Part shown: positions 52,869 through 61,361 of the stretch, piece after piece
Position numbering within the stretch: position 1 is the stretch's first letter
How the letters are laid out: each line of letters begins with the position of its first letter
NCBI GenBank assembly: GCA_017794825.1
Contig: CP051237.1
Span: forward strand, 2,356,001-2,420,000
Source: Pararhizobium sp.
GTDB lineage: Bacteria; Pseudomonadota; Alphaproteobacteria; Rhizobiales; Rhizobiaceae
Direction: 5' to 3'
Length of the DNA: 64,000 nucleotides
Position numbers and translations under genes: made by a program
The notes under the pieces: model-generated
What the model was told of the DNA's origin: nothing
What the model saw: only the letters and a program-made list of their open reading frames with translations
Database searches by the model: none

Positions 52869-54242
52869 CTAGATTTGCGTCCTGATGTGCGGCGAGCGCG
52901 CATACAGCGCCACCATGGGCAGGATCAGCAGACCGAAGATGAATTGCTGCCACTCGAAATCGAGCCCGATACCGATCAGGAAAGAGGATAGGACCTGCAG
53001 CACCAGGACACCGATAACAGTAAACCCGTAGCCGCCTTGGCCGCCGAGCAGCGACGTACCGCCGACAACCACGGCCGCGAGCGTGAGGAAGAGATACTGA
53101 TCGCCCACACCGATGAAACCGCCACCCGACCAGCCGAGCAGCAACCCGCCGGTCAACGCGGCGAAAAAGCCGGAGATGGCGTACATCATCACCCAGTAAG
53201 TGAGTTCCGAGATCATAACCCGCTTGGCCGACGTCCGGTTGACGCCGAGCGCATACAGATAGCGGCCATAAACAGTCAGTCGCATACCGACGATAAGTAC
53301 GATGACAATCAGCGCCCAGATGCAGATTACCGGCGGCACCGGAAGTCCGAAGGTTGACCCATTCATTGCGGCGAGATTGGAGAGCCAGTTCGGCACGGTG
53401 CCGAATACGTTTCCGCCATAAGCAGTTCCAATTGAAGTTACAATCTGGACGCCGCCGGAAATGGCGAACCCCGTTCCCAGCGTCACAATCAGAGCTTGCC
53501 CCTGCAGCTTGTAGCTCAGGAAGCCATTGATGACGCCGAGGAGGATGCCGATGACCAATACGATCAGCACCGCGAGCCACGGCGGCACACCGAGACCTAT
53601 AAGGTAGAGAAGACCCACATTGGCCGCGCCAATGATGAACGGGATCGATAAGTCGAGGCCTCCGAGCAGCGCAACCAGCGTCTGTCCGACAGAGGCGATG
53701 CCCAGGAAGGCCGCAAACAGCAGCATCGACTTGATGTTGTTGGCCGAGGCGAAACCCTCAATGTTCATCGAGCCGATAGAAAACAGGCCTGCGAGCACCA
53801 TGATGCCGATGAAGGCCGAGCGGTTCTCCTGGAAATGACGGCCCAACGTTCGGGTGAGCACGATAATCGTCAGGATGATCAGCAGAGAAACGACGTTCCA
53901 GACGTTGAAAAAACCCTCGATCGTCAGAGACAGGACGAGGAAAAGCGCCAAGATCGCGATCAACCCAAAAATCGCCGGACGGAACTGCAACCAGACCTTT
54001 CGGCCCTCGCTAGTCTCGCCCTCCGGGACAGAGTTTGCATCCGAGACGAACTGGCCGAGAACAAAGCGCCACCCCCAGACGAAAGCGGCGAGCGTGGCGA
54101 TGGCCGACAGAATAATCAGTTGAACCGAAAGCCCCTGTAGGAAGCCGAAAACCACACCGATTGCCGTGAGAATGATGCCGACGCAGACACCTATGATGGT
54201 GGCAGGCAGTCCGAGTTTCGGCGGCTGGGCAAGAGTCGTCAT
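52869..54242 (-). CDS. Sugar-type ABC transporter permease 2 (RbsC family, enlarged)
   Basis: A 457-residue permease, over 100 residues longer than a normal RbsC. The first 100 residues are an extra two-helix membrane region with a hydrophilic linker. The RbsC-like core follows, with ALLGGLDLSIPFIIGAANVG and WSGGGFIGVGDQYLFLTLAA and VVVGGTSLLGGQGGYGFTVI. Its ATG overlaps the stop of permease 1 (ATGA, 54239-54242). It would form the membrane channel with permease 1 and receive substrate from the RbsB-type binding protein. The ligand is unknown; linkage to lactonase genes suggests a lactone, hydroxyacid or sugar acid. Confidence 0.88.
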   Translation of the reverse strand: MTTLAQPPKLGLPATIIGVCVGIILTAIGVVFGFLQGLSVQLIILSAIATLAAFVWGWRFVLGQFVSDANSVPEGETSEGRKVWLQFRPAIFGLIAILALFLVLSLTIEGFFNVWNVVSLLIILTIIVLTRTLGRHFQENRSAFIGIMVLAGLFSIGSMNIEGFASANNIKSMLLFAAFLGIASVGQTLVALLGGLDLSIPFIIGAANVGLLYLIGLGVPPWLAVLIVLVIGILLGVINGFLSYKLQGQALIVTLGTGFAISGGVQIVTSIGTAYGGNVFGTVPNWLSNLAAMNGSTFGLPVPPVICIWALIVIVLIVGMRLTVYGRYLYALGVNRTSAKRVMISELTYWVMMYAISGFFAALTGGLLLGWSGGGFIGVGDQYLFLTLAAVVVGGTSLLGGQGGYGFTVIGVLVLQVLSSFLIGIGLDFEWQQFIFGLLILPMVALYARSPHIRTQI

Positions 54243-55666
54243 CGACTCTCCTCCGTTGCTGTCGGTTCGGAGTTATTGGGCGCGAACGGCCCCCCGGCAC
54301 GCATTAGATAGGCCCCGAACAGCACGAGTGCCGCGACCACCACCGCCACTGCAGGCGCGATCGTCCGGCGGTTGGACTGGTAGACGGCAATGCGTACAAA
54401 CACGGCAATCGCAATCAGCAGCAGTGCTACCAGAACCAGCGGCCCAGCTTCTTGCCTGAGTTCCTCTTCCATTGCCGTGGGGGCGGCAACCTCGAGGGGA
54501 CCGACATAGAGTTCTTCCAACGCAATCGGCGCAATCGGCTGCATGACGACGGTATCGTCGACTGGTGCCGTGCGGGTACGCGGATCACGATCGTTGGTCG
54601 CGTGAAGGATGACACCCATCGCCACGACGCCTAGACCTATGAAATAGAGTAGCGGCGAGAAATTGTTGATATGGCGCTGGATGAAGGGGATGATCAGCGT
54701 CAACAACAAAGAAATCACCAGGATCGATCCGTAGGCGAGGTTGGTAACGAAGCTCTGAACGGCGCCAAAGTTAAACGTCGCCAGCACAAACGTGATCAGA
54801 TAGAGGTTACTCGCTCCGAGGAATGATCCAAACACGCCGCCGCGTCCGCCGGCAAGCGAAGCGCCGCCGAGAACCAACGCAGTGACGGCGATCAGTGTAT
54901 AGGTGGTACCCTGGGAAGGATCACCCGACGAGATCAGCCCTGTGAAGGTTATAGCGGCCAACCCGGCGAAGGCGCCCGAGATCAGGTGCGCGCCGATGCG
55001 CACAACATAGATTGGCACACCGCTCGTATAGGCCGCCCGCTCGTCCGATCCCATGAGGCGGAGATGCGTATAAAATGCAGTCCGGGTAAACAGCAGCCAG
55101 GCGATGGAGGCGATCACGAGGATAGCAAAGACCGGAGAGAAGATTGAGGTTCCCAAGCCCCAGTCCGCCATGAACTGTGGAGCCACGCCGCCCGGACGCG
55201 GCAGGATGACGAGGTTAATCCCCGACAACGCCAGGTAGCCCGACAGAGAGACAATGATCGGCTGCACACGGATATAAATCACGATGAGCGAGAACAGGAA
55301 CTGATAGAGCGCGCCGATAAAGATCGCATAGGCGAAGATGGCGATCGGATTGGTTAGGATGCCGGCGCCGTAGAGCTGAATCAGCGTGACGTTGATGAAA
55401 CCGATCAGAGGTCCGATCGACAAATCGACGGTGCCGCGACCGGAGATCACAGAAGCCATCAGTGCATAGGTGGCCAAGATCAGCGGCGTCGCCACGATGA
55501 TGGCGCTGCCGATGCCTGCGCTTGACATGAGGCTAGGGGAACGTAGGACTGCGAGGCCGAGCAGCAGGAAAAACAGCGTTATCGGGACAAGGAGAAACGG
55601 ATTCGCACGACCACCTTGGGCCAGGCGGACGGAGTCGAGACCGGCATTGGCGGGTGCATCGCTCAT
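54239..55666 (-). CDS. Sugar-type ABC transporter permease 1 (RbsC family, enlarged)
   Basis: A 475-residue permease. The RbsC-like core carries SGRGTVDLSIGPLIGFINVT and LVLGGASLAGGRGGVFGSFL. After about residue 345 there is an additional segment: a helix (LLYFIGLGVVAMGVILHATN), a 50-residue acidic linker and two more helices ending in a short tail. The ordinary family length is about 320-340. Start and stop both overlap neighbours by 4 bases, so ATPase, permease 1 and permease 2 are coupled. Extra segments in both permeases and the ATPase point to a distinct transporter subgroup. Confidence 0.88.
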   Translation of the reverse strand: MSDAPANAGLDSVRLAQGGRANPFLLVPITLFFLLLGLAVLRSPSLMSSAGIGSAIIVATPLILATYALMASVISGRGTVDLSIGPLIGFINVTLIQLYGAGILTNPIAIFAYAIFIGALYQFLFSLIVIYIRVQPIIVSLSGYLALSGINLVILPRPGGVAPQFMADWGLGTSIFSPVFAILVIASIAWLLFTRTAFYTHLRLMGSDERAAYTSGVPIYVVRIGAHLISGAFAGLAAITFTGLISSGDPSQGTTYTLIAVTALVLGGASLAGGRGGVFGSFLGASNLYLITFVLATFNFGAVQSFVTNLAYGSILVISLLLTLIIPFIQRHINNFSPLLYFIGLGVVAMGVILHATNDRDPRTRTAPVDDTVVMQPIAPIALEELYVGPLEVAAPTAMEEELRQEAGPLVLVALLLIAIAVFVRIAVYQSNRRTIAPAVAVVVAALVLFGAYLMRAGGPFAPNNSEPTATEESR

Positions 55667-57540
55667 TTTCCGCTGCCTCCCGGCCTGATTTCCCGTGCCT
55701 CGCCCCTTTCGCGGTCGAACTCGACGATACGTATCGATTTCGGCATAACCGGCACCGCTGACCGAGTATGCGTTTGGACGTTGGAAACTGACCGCTCTAT
55801 TTCCGCACGCTCGGTCGCTGGGATAAGCGCGGCCGCGCGGTTGCGGCGCTCCATCGCCTCACGGATGTCCTTAGGAACCTCGACGGAGACCTTTACGCCG
55901 TCGATTGCGGTTCGGGCGCCGCGCTGCTCGCCGGGCGTGTTGACGTTGCCCGTGACTGGCTTCAGACCCCAGTGGCTTTCAAGCCCTCTGCCGTCGGTCT
56001 GACCGAACATGGCTTCGAGCACCCGCTTGGGATCAAGCGTGCGGCCATCGAAGGCATCGAATGGCCTACCATCGCGGAAAACGATCACGCGGGTGGCAAA
56101 GCCGATAAATTCCTCGAGCTCGGAGGACATGTAAACCACAGACTTGCCATCGCTGGCAAAGGTCCGCAGATGTTTGTAGAGTTCAGTCTTGGCGCCGACG
56201 TCGATGCCCCGCGCGGGGTCGTTGAGAGCGATCACGTCGGGCCGCATCGCGAAACCGCGACCGATCAGCACTTTCTGCTGGTTGCCGCCCGACAGCGAGG
56301 TTATGCGGTCTTCGCGCAGTCCGAACTTAATAAGTAAGTTGTCGGCTTCTCGCCTGAAGATGGTCCCGAGCGTTGGCCAGTCGATGATCGAGAGGATGCC
56401 GCCGCGCTTCTTTTCACGATAGAGCGGCATGACCATGTTCTCGAATATCGACATCGAGGCAAAGATACCCTCGCGCTTCCGATCGCCGGAGACATAGGAG
56501 ATTTTGGCTTCAACTGCGTCGGCAAGATTACGCACCGCATGATATTCACCGTGGCGGTCGGATACCTGGATTAGCCCCGACCTCGCCGGCTCTACGCCAG
56601 CGACAGCCCTGATGAAGGCATCCTGACCCTGGCCATCCAGACCGGCGATGCCGACGATCTCGCCGCGCCGGATTTCAAAGTCGAAAGGCTTGGTATCCGG
56701 CCACACTGTGACGTTCTCGCCGCGCATGGCGAGACTTGAATCACGTGGCTGCGGCGCTTCATGGCTGTGCGACGTACCAGTATTCTCCTCGCCGGTCATC
56801 AGCGCCAGCAGGTTCTTCTCGGTAATCTGTTCCTTCTCCAACACACCCACGTCGCGACCGTCGCGCAACACTGTGGCCCGGTCCGAGATCCGGATCAGTT
56901 CGGCGATGCGATGGGTAACAATCAAGATGGTCGTCCCATCATCACGTAGGCTGCGCATCTTGGCGAACAGCCGCTCGGTAGAATCGAAATCAAGCGCAGC
57001 GGAGCTTTCGTCGAGGATGAGAATGCGCGGATCGCTAACCAGCGCGCGCGCGATCGTGATCCACTGTTTGAGGCCGAGCGGCAGCGTGCCGGCGATAGCA
57101 AAGGGATCGACCGGTTCGCCAGCCAGTTCTTGCATCAATTCAGCGGTACGGGCGACCTTGTGCTCCTGCGACATGGATTTGGAAAACAGGGCATCTGAGC
57201 CCATAAAAATGTTATCGACCACCGTGCTCTCGTCAGCCACGAGGACTTCCTGATAGACCGTGGAAATACCGATGGCCTTACTTTCGGCGGGGGTCGAGGG
57301 GGTTTCGCGGAGGATGGAAACCGTCCCACCGTCAACCGGCAGGATGCCCGATACCACCTTGGCCATTGTGCTCTTGCCGCAGCCGTTGCCGCCGACAACC
57401 GCATGAATTTCGCCGGCGCGCGCGGTAAAGTTCACGCCGTCGAGCGCACGGGTCGGCCCGAAGAACTTCTTCACATTGCGCACGATAATCGTCTCGCGAC
57501 CCTGCGCTGTTTGTGAATTTTCAACGGTTGCGGACGACAT
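55663..57540 (-). CDS. Sugar-type ABC transporter ATPase, dual nucleotide-binding domains with C-terminal extension
   Basis: A 625-residue RbsA/XylG-type ATPase. Domain 1 has Walker A GGNGCGKSTMAKVVSG and Walker B RILILDESSAALDF; domain 2 has a degenerate Walker A (GLDGQGQDAFIRAVAG), signature SLSGGNQQKVLIGRG and DPARGIDVGAKTELYKHL. About 115 extra residues follow the usual end, with no recognised fold (VPKDIREAMERRNRAAALIP). ATG 57540 is the best start; a TTG seven codons earlier exists. It drives the transporter formed by the two enlarged permeases. Confidence 0.9.
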   Translation of the reverse strand: MSSATVENSQTAQGRETIIVRNVKKFFGPTRALDGVNFTARAGEIHAVVGGNGCGKSTMAKVVSGILPVDGGTVSILRETPSTPAESKAIGISTVYQEVLVADESTVVDNIFMGSDALFSKSMSQEHKVARTAELMQELAGEPVDPFAIAGTLPLGLKQWITIARALVSDPRILILDESSAALDFDSTERLFAKMRSLRDDGTTILIVTHRIAELIRISDRATVLRDGRDVGVLEKEQITEKNLLALMTGEENTGTSHSHEAPQPRDSSLAMRGENVTVWPDTKPFDFEIRRGEIVGIAGLDGQGQDAFIRAVAGVEPARSGLIQVSDRHGEYHAVRNLADAVEAKISYVSGDRKREGIFASMSIFENMVMPLYREKKRGGILSIIDWPTLGTIFRREADNLLIKFGLREDRITSLSGGNQQKVLIGRGFAMRPDVIALNDPARGIDVGAKTELYKHLRTFASDGKSVVYMSSELEEFIGFATRVIVFRDGRPFDAFDGRTLDPKRVLEAMFGQTDGRGLESHWGLKPVTGNVNTPGEQRGARTAIDGVKVSVEVPKDIREAMERRNRAAALIPATERAEIERSVSNVQTHTRSAVPVMPKSIRIVEFDRERGEAREIRPGGSGK

Positions 57541-57626
57541 TTTCGGATCGAATCCTAACAAGATAGGCGCGTTGATGTGTGTTTCCGGGCCGCCAATCGG
57601 CGACCCGAAGCGATATACTGGTGGAA

Positions 57627-58796
57627 TTATGGCTTGTACTGGGTCGGGTCCGCCGGGTTAACGAAGAACTGGTTGAGGTACTCCGTCGAACCCCACATGT
57701 CCTGGCCGACATTGTACCAGTTCTGTGCGTTCTCATCGCAATCCTCGGGAAGAATATCCTTCAGGTCGTCATAGGTGATGACTACCGGATCGACGAGAAT
57801 CGACTGCACCTTCGGGCCCTGCCCCTGCAGCGTACGCATCATAATGCGCCAGATCAGGTTGATGTCGTCGGCGGGCGGCCAGGTCTGGACGGCGGCCGAG
57901 ATCAGGTCCGGGTTCTTGCGCCAAGTGCAAAGCGCACCCAGTTCGCCACCGACGGCAACCTTGACGCCTTCGCGACCGGACTGTTTGAGCGCACGCAGCA
58001 CGCCCATTTCCGCTGCCGACTGGACGACGATGCCGTCAAGCTTACCGGGATGGGTGGCGAGCCACTTCTGCACTTCACCCTGTGCCACCTGGTCGGTCCA
58101 CATACCGGCGATCGAGCCGACTACCTTAATACCGGGCGCGGTCGCCAGCCCCGCCTTCACGCCGCGGTCTTGGCTGTCCGATCCGGACGTGCCGGGGATG
58201 CCTTCGACGACCAAAACGTTGCCTTCGCCACCGAGTTCCTCGGCCATGCGCTTTCCGATTTCGAAGCCAGCAACCTGATAGTTGACCGAGGAGTTCACCG
58301 CGGTCGGTGCGGTGAGGTACCCGGTCATTGAGAAGACCGGAACGCCTTTGTCAAAGGCATACTGAACGGTCTGGTTGAGCGCCGTCGGGTTCGAGCAGCA
58401 TACGAAGATAGCGTCGACACCTTGGTCAACTAGCTGCCGCATCTGTTGGATCTGGGTAGAATCATTTAGGTTTGACTGAGTGACGATCACTTCGTCGATG
58501 AGCCCGAGTTCTTTCCATTTCGGGATGATTTCGTTCTGCAGCGGATCCATGGCGTTGGCACGCCAGGTGTTGCCTGCGTAGGACGACGCATAGCCGATCT
58601 TCCACGGAGGCGGGTTCTTGGCCTTGAAGTCACGCAAGGGACTCGGCCCAACCGGCTGTGACGGATCGAGCATTTCAGGATTGTAGAGACGCTCGGCGAC
58701 GTCAGGATTGATCTCATCCACGCCTTCGGCTTGGGCAGTGATCGCGCCGAAGGCAATCACGCCCGCGGCCAGTATCATTGATTTAAGGTATCTCAT
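57627..58796 (-). CDS. Sugar-type ABC transporter substrate-binding protein
   Basis: A 389-residue periplasmic binding protein of the RbsB-like type I family. ATG 58796 with AGAGGAG upstream gives a Sec signal (MRYLKSMILAAGVIAFGAIT, cleavage near AQA). The mature part includes PPWKIGYASSYAGNTWRANA, IQQMRQLVDQGVDAIFVCCS and VVEGIPGTSGSDSQDRGVKA, typical of this family. A stem-loop lies 110 bases upstream, right after the lactonase gene, and may raise binding-protein levels. The ligand is not predictable. Confidence 0.9.
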   Translation of the reverse strand: MRYLKSMILAAGVIAFGAITAQAEGVDEINPDVAERLYNPEMLDPSQPVGPSPLRDFKAKNPPPWKIGYASSYAGNTWRANAMDPLQNEIIPKWKELGLIDEVIVTQSNLNDSTQIQQMRQLVDQGVDAIFVCCSNPTALNQTVQYAFDKGVPVFSMTGYLTAPTAVNSSVNYQVAGFEIGKRMAEELGGEGNVLVVEGIPGTSGSDSQDRGVKAGLATAPGIKVVGSIAGMWTDQVAQGEVQKWLATHPGKLDGIVVQSAAEMGVLRALKQSGREGVKVAVGGELGALCTWRKNPDLISAAVQTWPPADDINLIWRIMMRTLQGQGPKVQSILVDPVVITYDDLKDILPEDCDENAQNWYNVGQDMWGSTEYLNQFFVNPADPTQYKP

Positions 58797-58906
58797 TTCG
58801 TGTCTCCTCTTGATGGAAATCCAACATTCAAGCGGCTCGCCGCCGCAGGGCGTTGCAATGTTGCCGACGCCCGTTCTTCCCACATTCGCCTATCCTCCCC
58901 TTTTTG

Positions 58907-58922
58907 CGGCCCCTCGGGGCCG
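58907..58922 (-). terminator. GC-rich stem-loop between lactonase and binding-protein genes
   Basis: CGGCCC and GGGCCG pair around a four-base loop, directly abutting the lactonase stop at 58923-58925. On the minus-strand transcript it is followed by CAAAAAGG rather than a U-run. It is thus more likely an mRNA-processing or stabilising hairpin ahead of the binding-protein gene than a full terminator. Confidence 0.5.
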
Positions 58923-59861
58923 TCAGTCGTAGAAGTCGCCGGGAGCCTTTCGGAAGGTCTCCCAATTGACCGGATCATGACCGGTCACGATCATGGCATT
59001 GGTGTCGCTTGCAATGCGCCGTAGCTTGGCGACCGAATTGGCCGCATCGGCAGATGAGACGACGAGGCCAGGCAATGCCTTGTTCTCCCAATGATCGAGC
59101 GTGTAAGCAGCATCGATGGTCAGAAGCACTGGGCCGGTTCGCGGCAGCGTAACCAGGAAAGACTGGTGCCCCGGCGCATGGCCCGGCGTGAAAATCATCC
59201 GGATGACGCCATCGCCGAAGAGATCGTAATTGTCGGTGTATTCACCACCGAGAAACTTCCAGTTCAGGCCCGGCCGGTCGAAGTCAGCACGGATATAGGC
59301 GCCGGCTGAGAACCAGTGCGGCTTGAACGCATAGTCGTACTCGGCGCGCTGGCAGATGATCTGGGCCTTTGGGAAATGGCCGATCGCGCCGGTGTGGTCT
59401 AGATGAAGGTGGGACTGCAGCAAGTAGCGCACTGACTGCGGTTCCACGCCAACCGATTTCAGCTGATCGACGCAGTTTTCCGACACCGACATGACCGGAT
59501 CATAGGCGTCGACGACCGCGCCCCAGTGACCGCGCTTGTCGATCGCCGCCTCGACTGCGTTGCCACCGTCGATGACAACGTTGCCAGCAGGGTGCTTGAT
59601 CAAGAACCATGGCACCGGAATCTCGAAATCGCTCTCACCCTGGTTCATCTTGATGTATTTGACCTTGGTCTTCAGCGTTCCGGTCTGGAACATGTGAAGC
59701 TCGATACCCAAAGAATTGCCGCGTTTGCGTCGTGTAGGCTGTTCCTGCATAGAGGAAAACCGGGGGCGCGGCGCCAGATTGCTCGCAACGGAATCGGAGC
59801 GAAGCGATTTCGAGTCCGAATCAACGCGTTGCCCCTTGTCGTCAAATTCGATGATCTTCAT
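58923..59861 (-). CDS. Metallo-beta-lactamase-fold lactonase (AttM/BlcC-like)
   Basis: A 312-residue zinc lactonase. The signature HLHLDH lies at residues 151-156 (LLQSHLHLDHTGAIGHFPKA), and further ligands are in FTPGHAPGHQSFLV, LLTIDAAYTLDHW and VTGHDPVNWE. The family includes the acyl-homoserine lactonase AiiA and the gamma-butyrolactone lactonase BlcC/AttM of Agrobacterium. About 50 N-terminal residues, low in structure, precede the fold and are unusual. With an IclR regulator, Fe-alcohol dehydrogenase and SSADH in the same run, gamma-lactone hydrolysis for growth is the favoured role, with quorum quenching possible. Confidence 0.88.
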   Translation of the reverse strand: MKIIEFDDKGQRVDSDSKSLRSDSVASNLAPRPRFSSMQEQPTRRKRGNSLGIELHMFQTGTLKTKVKYIKMNQGESDFEIPVPWFLIKHPAGNVVIDGGNAVEAAIDKRGHWGAVVDAYDPVMSVSENCVDQLKSVGVEPQSVRYLLQSHLHLDHTGAIGHFPKAQIICQRAEYDYAFKPHWFSAGAYIRADFDRPGLNWKFLGGEYTDNYDLFGDGVIRMIFTPGHAPGHQSFLVTLPRTGPVLLTIDAAYTLDHWENKALPGLVVSSADAANSVAKLRRIASDTNAMIVTGHDPVNWETFRKAPGDFYD

Positions 59862-59905
59862 TCAAATATCCCCGGTTCCCTGATCCCGTATTCCCTCGGC
59901 AAGCC

Positions 59906-60754
59906 TCACGTCCGCTCATCGATGAGCCTGAGCGCTTCCTTCAGATACACGGCGAAGAGCGGATGGTTCTCGGACATCGGGAAATGGCCGATATCTTCCA
60001 TTTCGATGTAGATGCCGCCTGGGATCTGCCGGGCCGTGGCCTCGGTTGCCTCCGGCGGTGTCAGGTAGTCGTAGGTACCGGTCATCATGATAACCGGGCA
60101 GCGGCTAGTATCGATGTTGCCGAGCTTGCCGCGCAGATCGTGGTCGACCGAATAAAAATAGAGATCGCCTTTGAACACTTCCGAACCTTGGGTGTAATAG
60201 TGCCAGGTCAGCCAGCGATCCTTGTCCGGGCTCTGCGGAGCCATCAGGTCCCAGACGCCGGAGCCGCAGACCTGGGCCGCATTGGCATGCGGATGCCGCC
60301 ACCAGTCGAGATAGAAACCCGGAGCATGCTCGGCCGCCTCCACCGGAATAACCGCGCGGTAGCGGTCTGGATAGTGCAGCGCCAGCTGCAGCGCGACGTT
60401 GCCGCCGAAGGACGAGCCCATGAAGATTGGGTTTTCAAGTTCCAGCGCATCGCAGAAGGCGTTGATAAAGTTCATGTAATGCTCGGCAGTCAGCCGATAC
60501 TCCTCTTTCCACCACTCCTTATTGAGGGGCGGATCTGACTTGCCATGACGGGCAAGGTCGTATGCGATAACATCGTAATCGGCGGTAAAGTCGGGATCCT
60601 CGAGAAGGTCGCGCCATTGGTGGTTATGGCAGCCGGCCGTGTGCTGGCAAACAAGCGGGATGCCCTCGCCGTTACGCAGATAGAAAACTTTGTACTCGTA
60701 GCCATCGACTTCGATGGTGACATAGCGCCCGATTACCGGCGAATGCTTGGCCAT
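59906..60754 (-). CDS. Alpha/beta hydrolase
   Basis: A 282-residue alpha/beta-hydrolase fold enzyme. The oxyanion region is CQHTAGCHNHQWRDLLED, the nucleophile elbow is IFMGSSFGGNVALQLAL with Ser as nucleophile, the acid is likely the Asp of MMTGTYDYLTPPEA, and the His is in MEDIGHFPMSENHP. ATG 60754 is preceded by CGGAG. It stands between the SCP2-like and lactonase genes, so it probably acts on the same class of esters or lactones. Its precise substrate is unknown. Confidence 0.88.
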   Translation of the reverse strand: MAKHSPVIGRYVTIEVDGYEYKVFYLRNGEGIPLVCQHTAGCHNHQWRDLLEDPDFTADYDVIAYDLARHGKSDPPLNKEWWKEEYRLTAEHYMNFINAFCDALELENPIFMGSSFGGNVALQLALHYPDRYRAVIPVEAAEHAPGFYLDWWRHPHANAAQVCGSGVWDLMAPQSPDKDRWLTWHYYTQGSEVFKGDLYFYSVDHDLRGKLGNIDTSRCPVIMMTGTYDYLTPPEATEATARQIPGGIYIEMEDIGHFPMSENHPLFAVYLKEALRLIDERT

Positions 60755-60815
60755 GGGGAACTCCGTGACATTTGCGGGGGCGCCTCATCGGCGCTGGACA
60801 TTCAAACGCGCCAGA

Positions 60816-61205
60816 TCAGACCGGCACGCCAACCTTGCGAAGCAGTTCGAACTGGACTGTGAAATTCCGGAGGTTTTGCATCAGGACGAGGTGATTGCCC
60901 TCGAGCTTGAGGTCGCGGCGGAAGCTTGCCGACCAAATCCCGTGATACATTGGTTCGGGAACGGGCTTTGCGAATCCGCGCCATGTTTCAGGGCTCGCCC
61001 GGAGAGCGAAGTCGTAGGAATCCATCGGACCCGGATCGATGTTGATCTCGTGCACTTTGCCGTCGATCATTCGGACGATAACTTTCGCCAGCCCCATGTC
61101 CCACAGATAGGTGCAGGTGAAGTAGCGCGCCATCGCGCCTATCGTCGGGTCACGATCAGAGGCCTCGCTGAACCTGACGGCCCAATCCCTAACACTCATA
61201 ACCAT
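60816..61205 (-). CDS. SCP2 sterol-transfer-like domain protein
   Basis: A 129-residue protein whose C-terminal two thirds resemble the SCP2 lipid-binding fold (SYDFALRASPETWRGFAKPV, MYHGIWSASFRRDLKLEGNH, LVLMQNLRNFTVQFELLRKV). ATG 61205 follows GGGGAGGAG at good spacing; a second ATG two codons in is possible. It is the first gene of the 13-gene minus-strand run and begins 86 bases from the 35-bp palindrome. It may bind a hydrophobic substrate or product, such as a long-chain lactone. The function is inferred from fold only. Confidence 0.7.
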   Translation of the reverse strand: MVMSVRDWAVRFSEASDRDPTIGAMARYFTCTYLWDMGLAKVIVRMIDGKVHEINIDPGPMDSYDFALRASPETWRGFAKPVPEPMYHGIWSASFRRDLKLEGNHLVLMQNLRNFTVQFELLRKVGVPV

Positions 61206-61290
61206 GCAACTCCTCCCCGGCCGAATGTTTTTGGAGAACTGCGCTTCGCCAGAGTCTCAGCCTTGAAACCAATTCAGTTTTCTGGCAGTT

Positions 61291-61325
61291 GTTCTACATG
61301 CTGAACGCAATTCAGTATGTAGAAC
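61291..61325. promoter_or_regulatory. 35-bp palindrome, probable IclR operator
   Basis: The arms GTTCTACATGCTGAA (61291-61305) and TTCAGTATGTAGAAC (61311-61325) are reverse complements with one mismatch in 15, around the 5-base spacer CGCAA. The element lies between the divergent IclR gene (start 61362) and the SCP2-like gene heading the catabolic run (start 61205). Length and position fit a tetrameric IclR-family regulator such as BlcR. It probably controls both directions. Confidence 0.8.
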
Positions 61326-61361
61326 CGTATCCATGTGAACTCCAGACTGTCAAGGTGATTT

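Noticed and set aside
58923..59861. A dedicated acyl-homoserine lactone quorum-quenching enzyme
   Set aside because: The fold permits it, but the linked alcohol and semialdehyde dehydrogenases and IclR regulator favour a gamma-lactone catabolic role as the main one.
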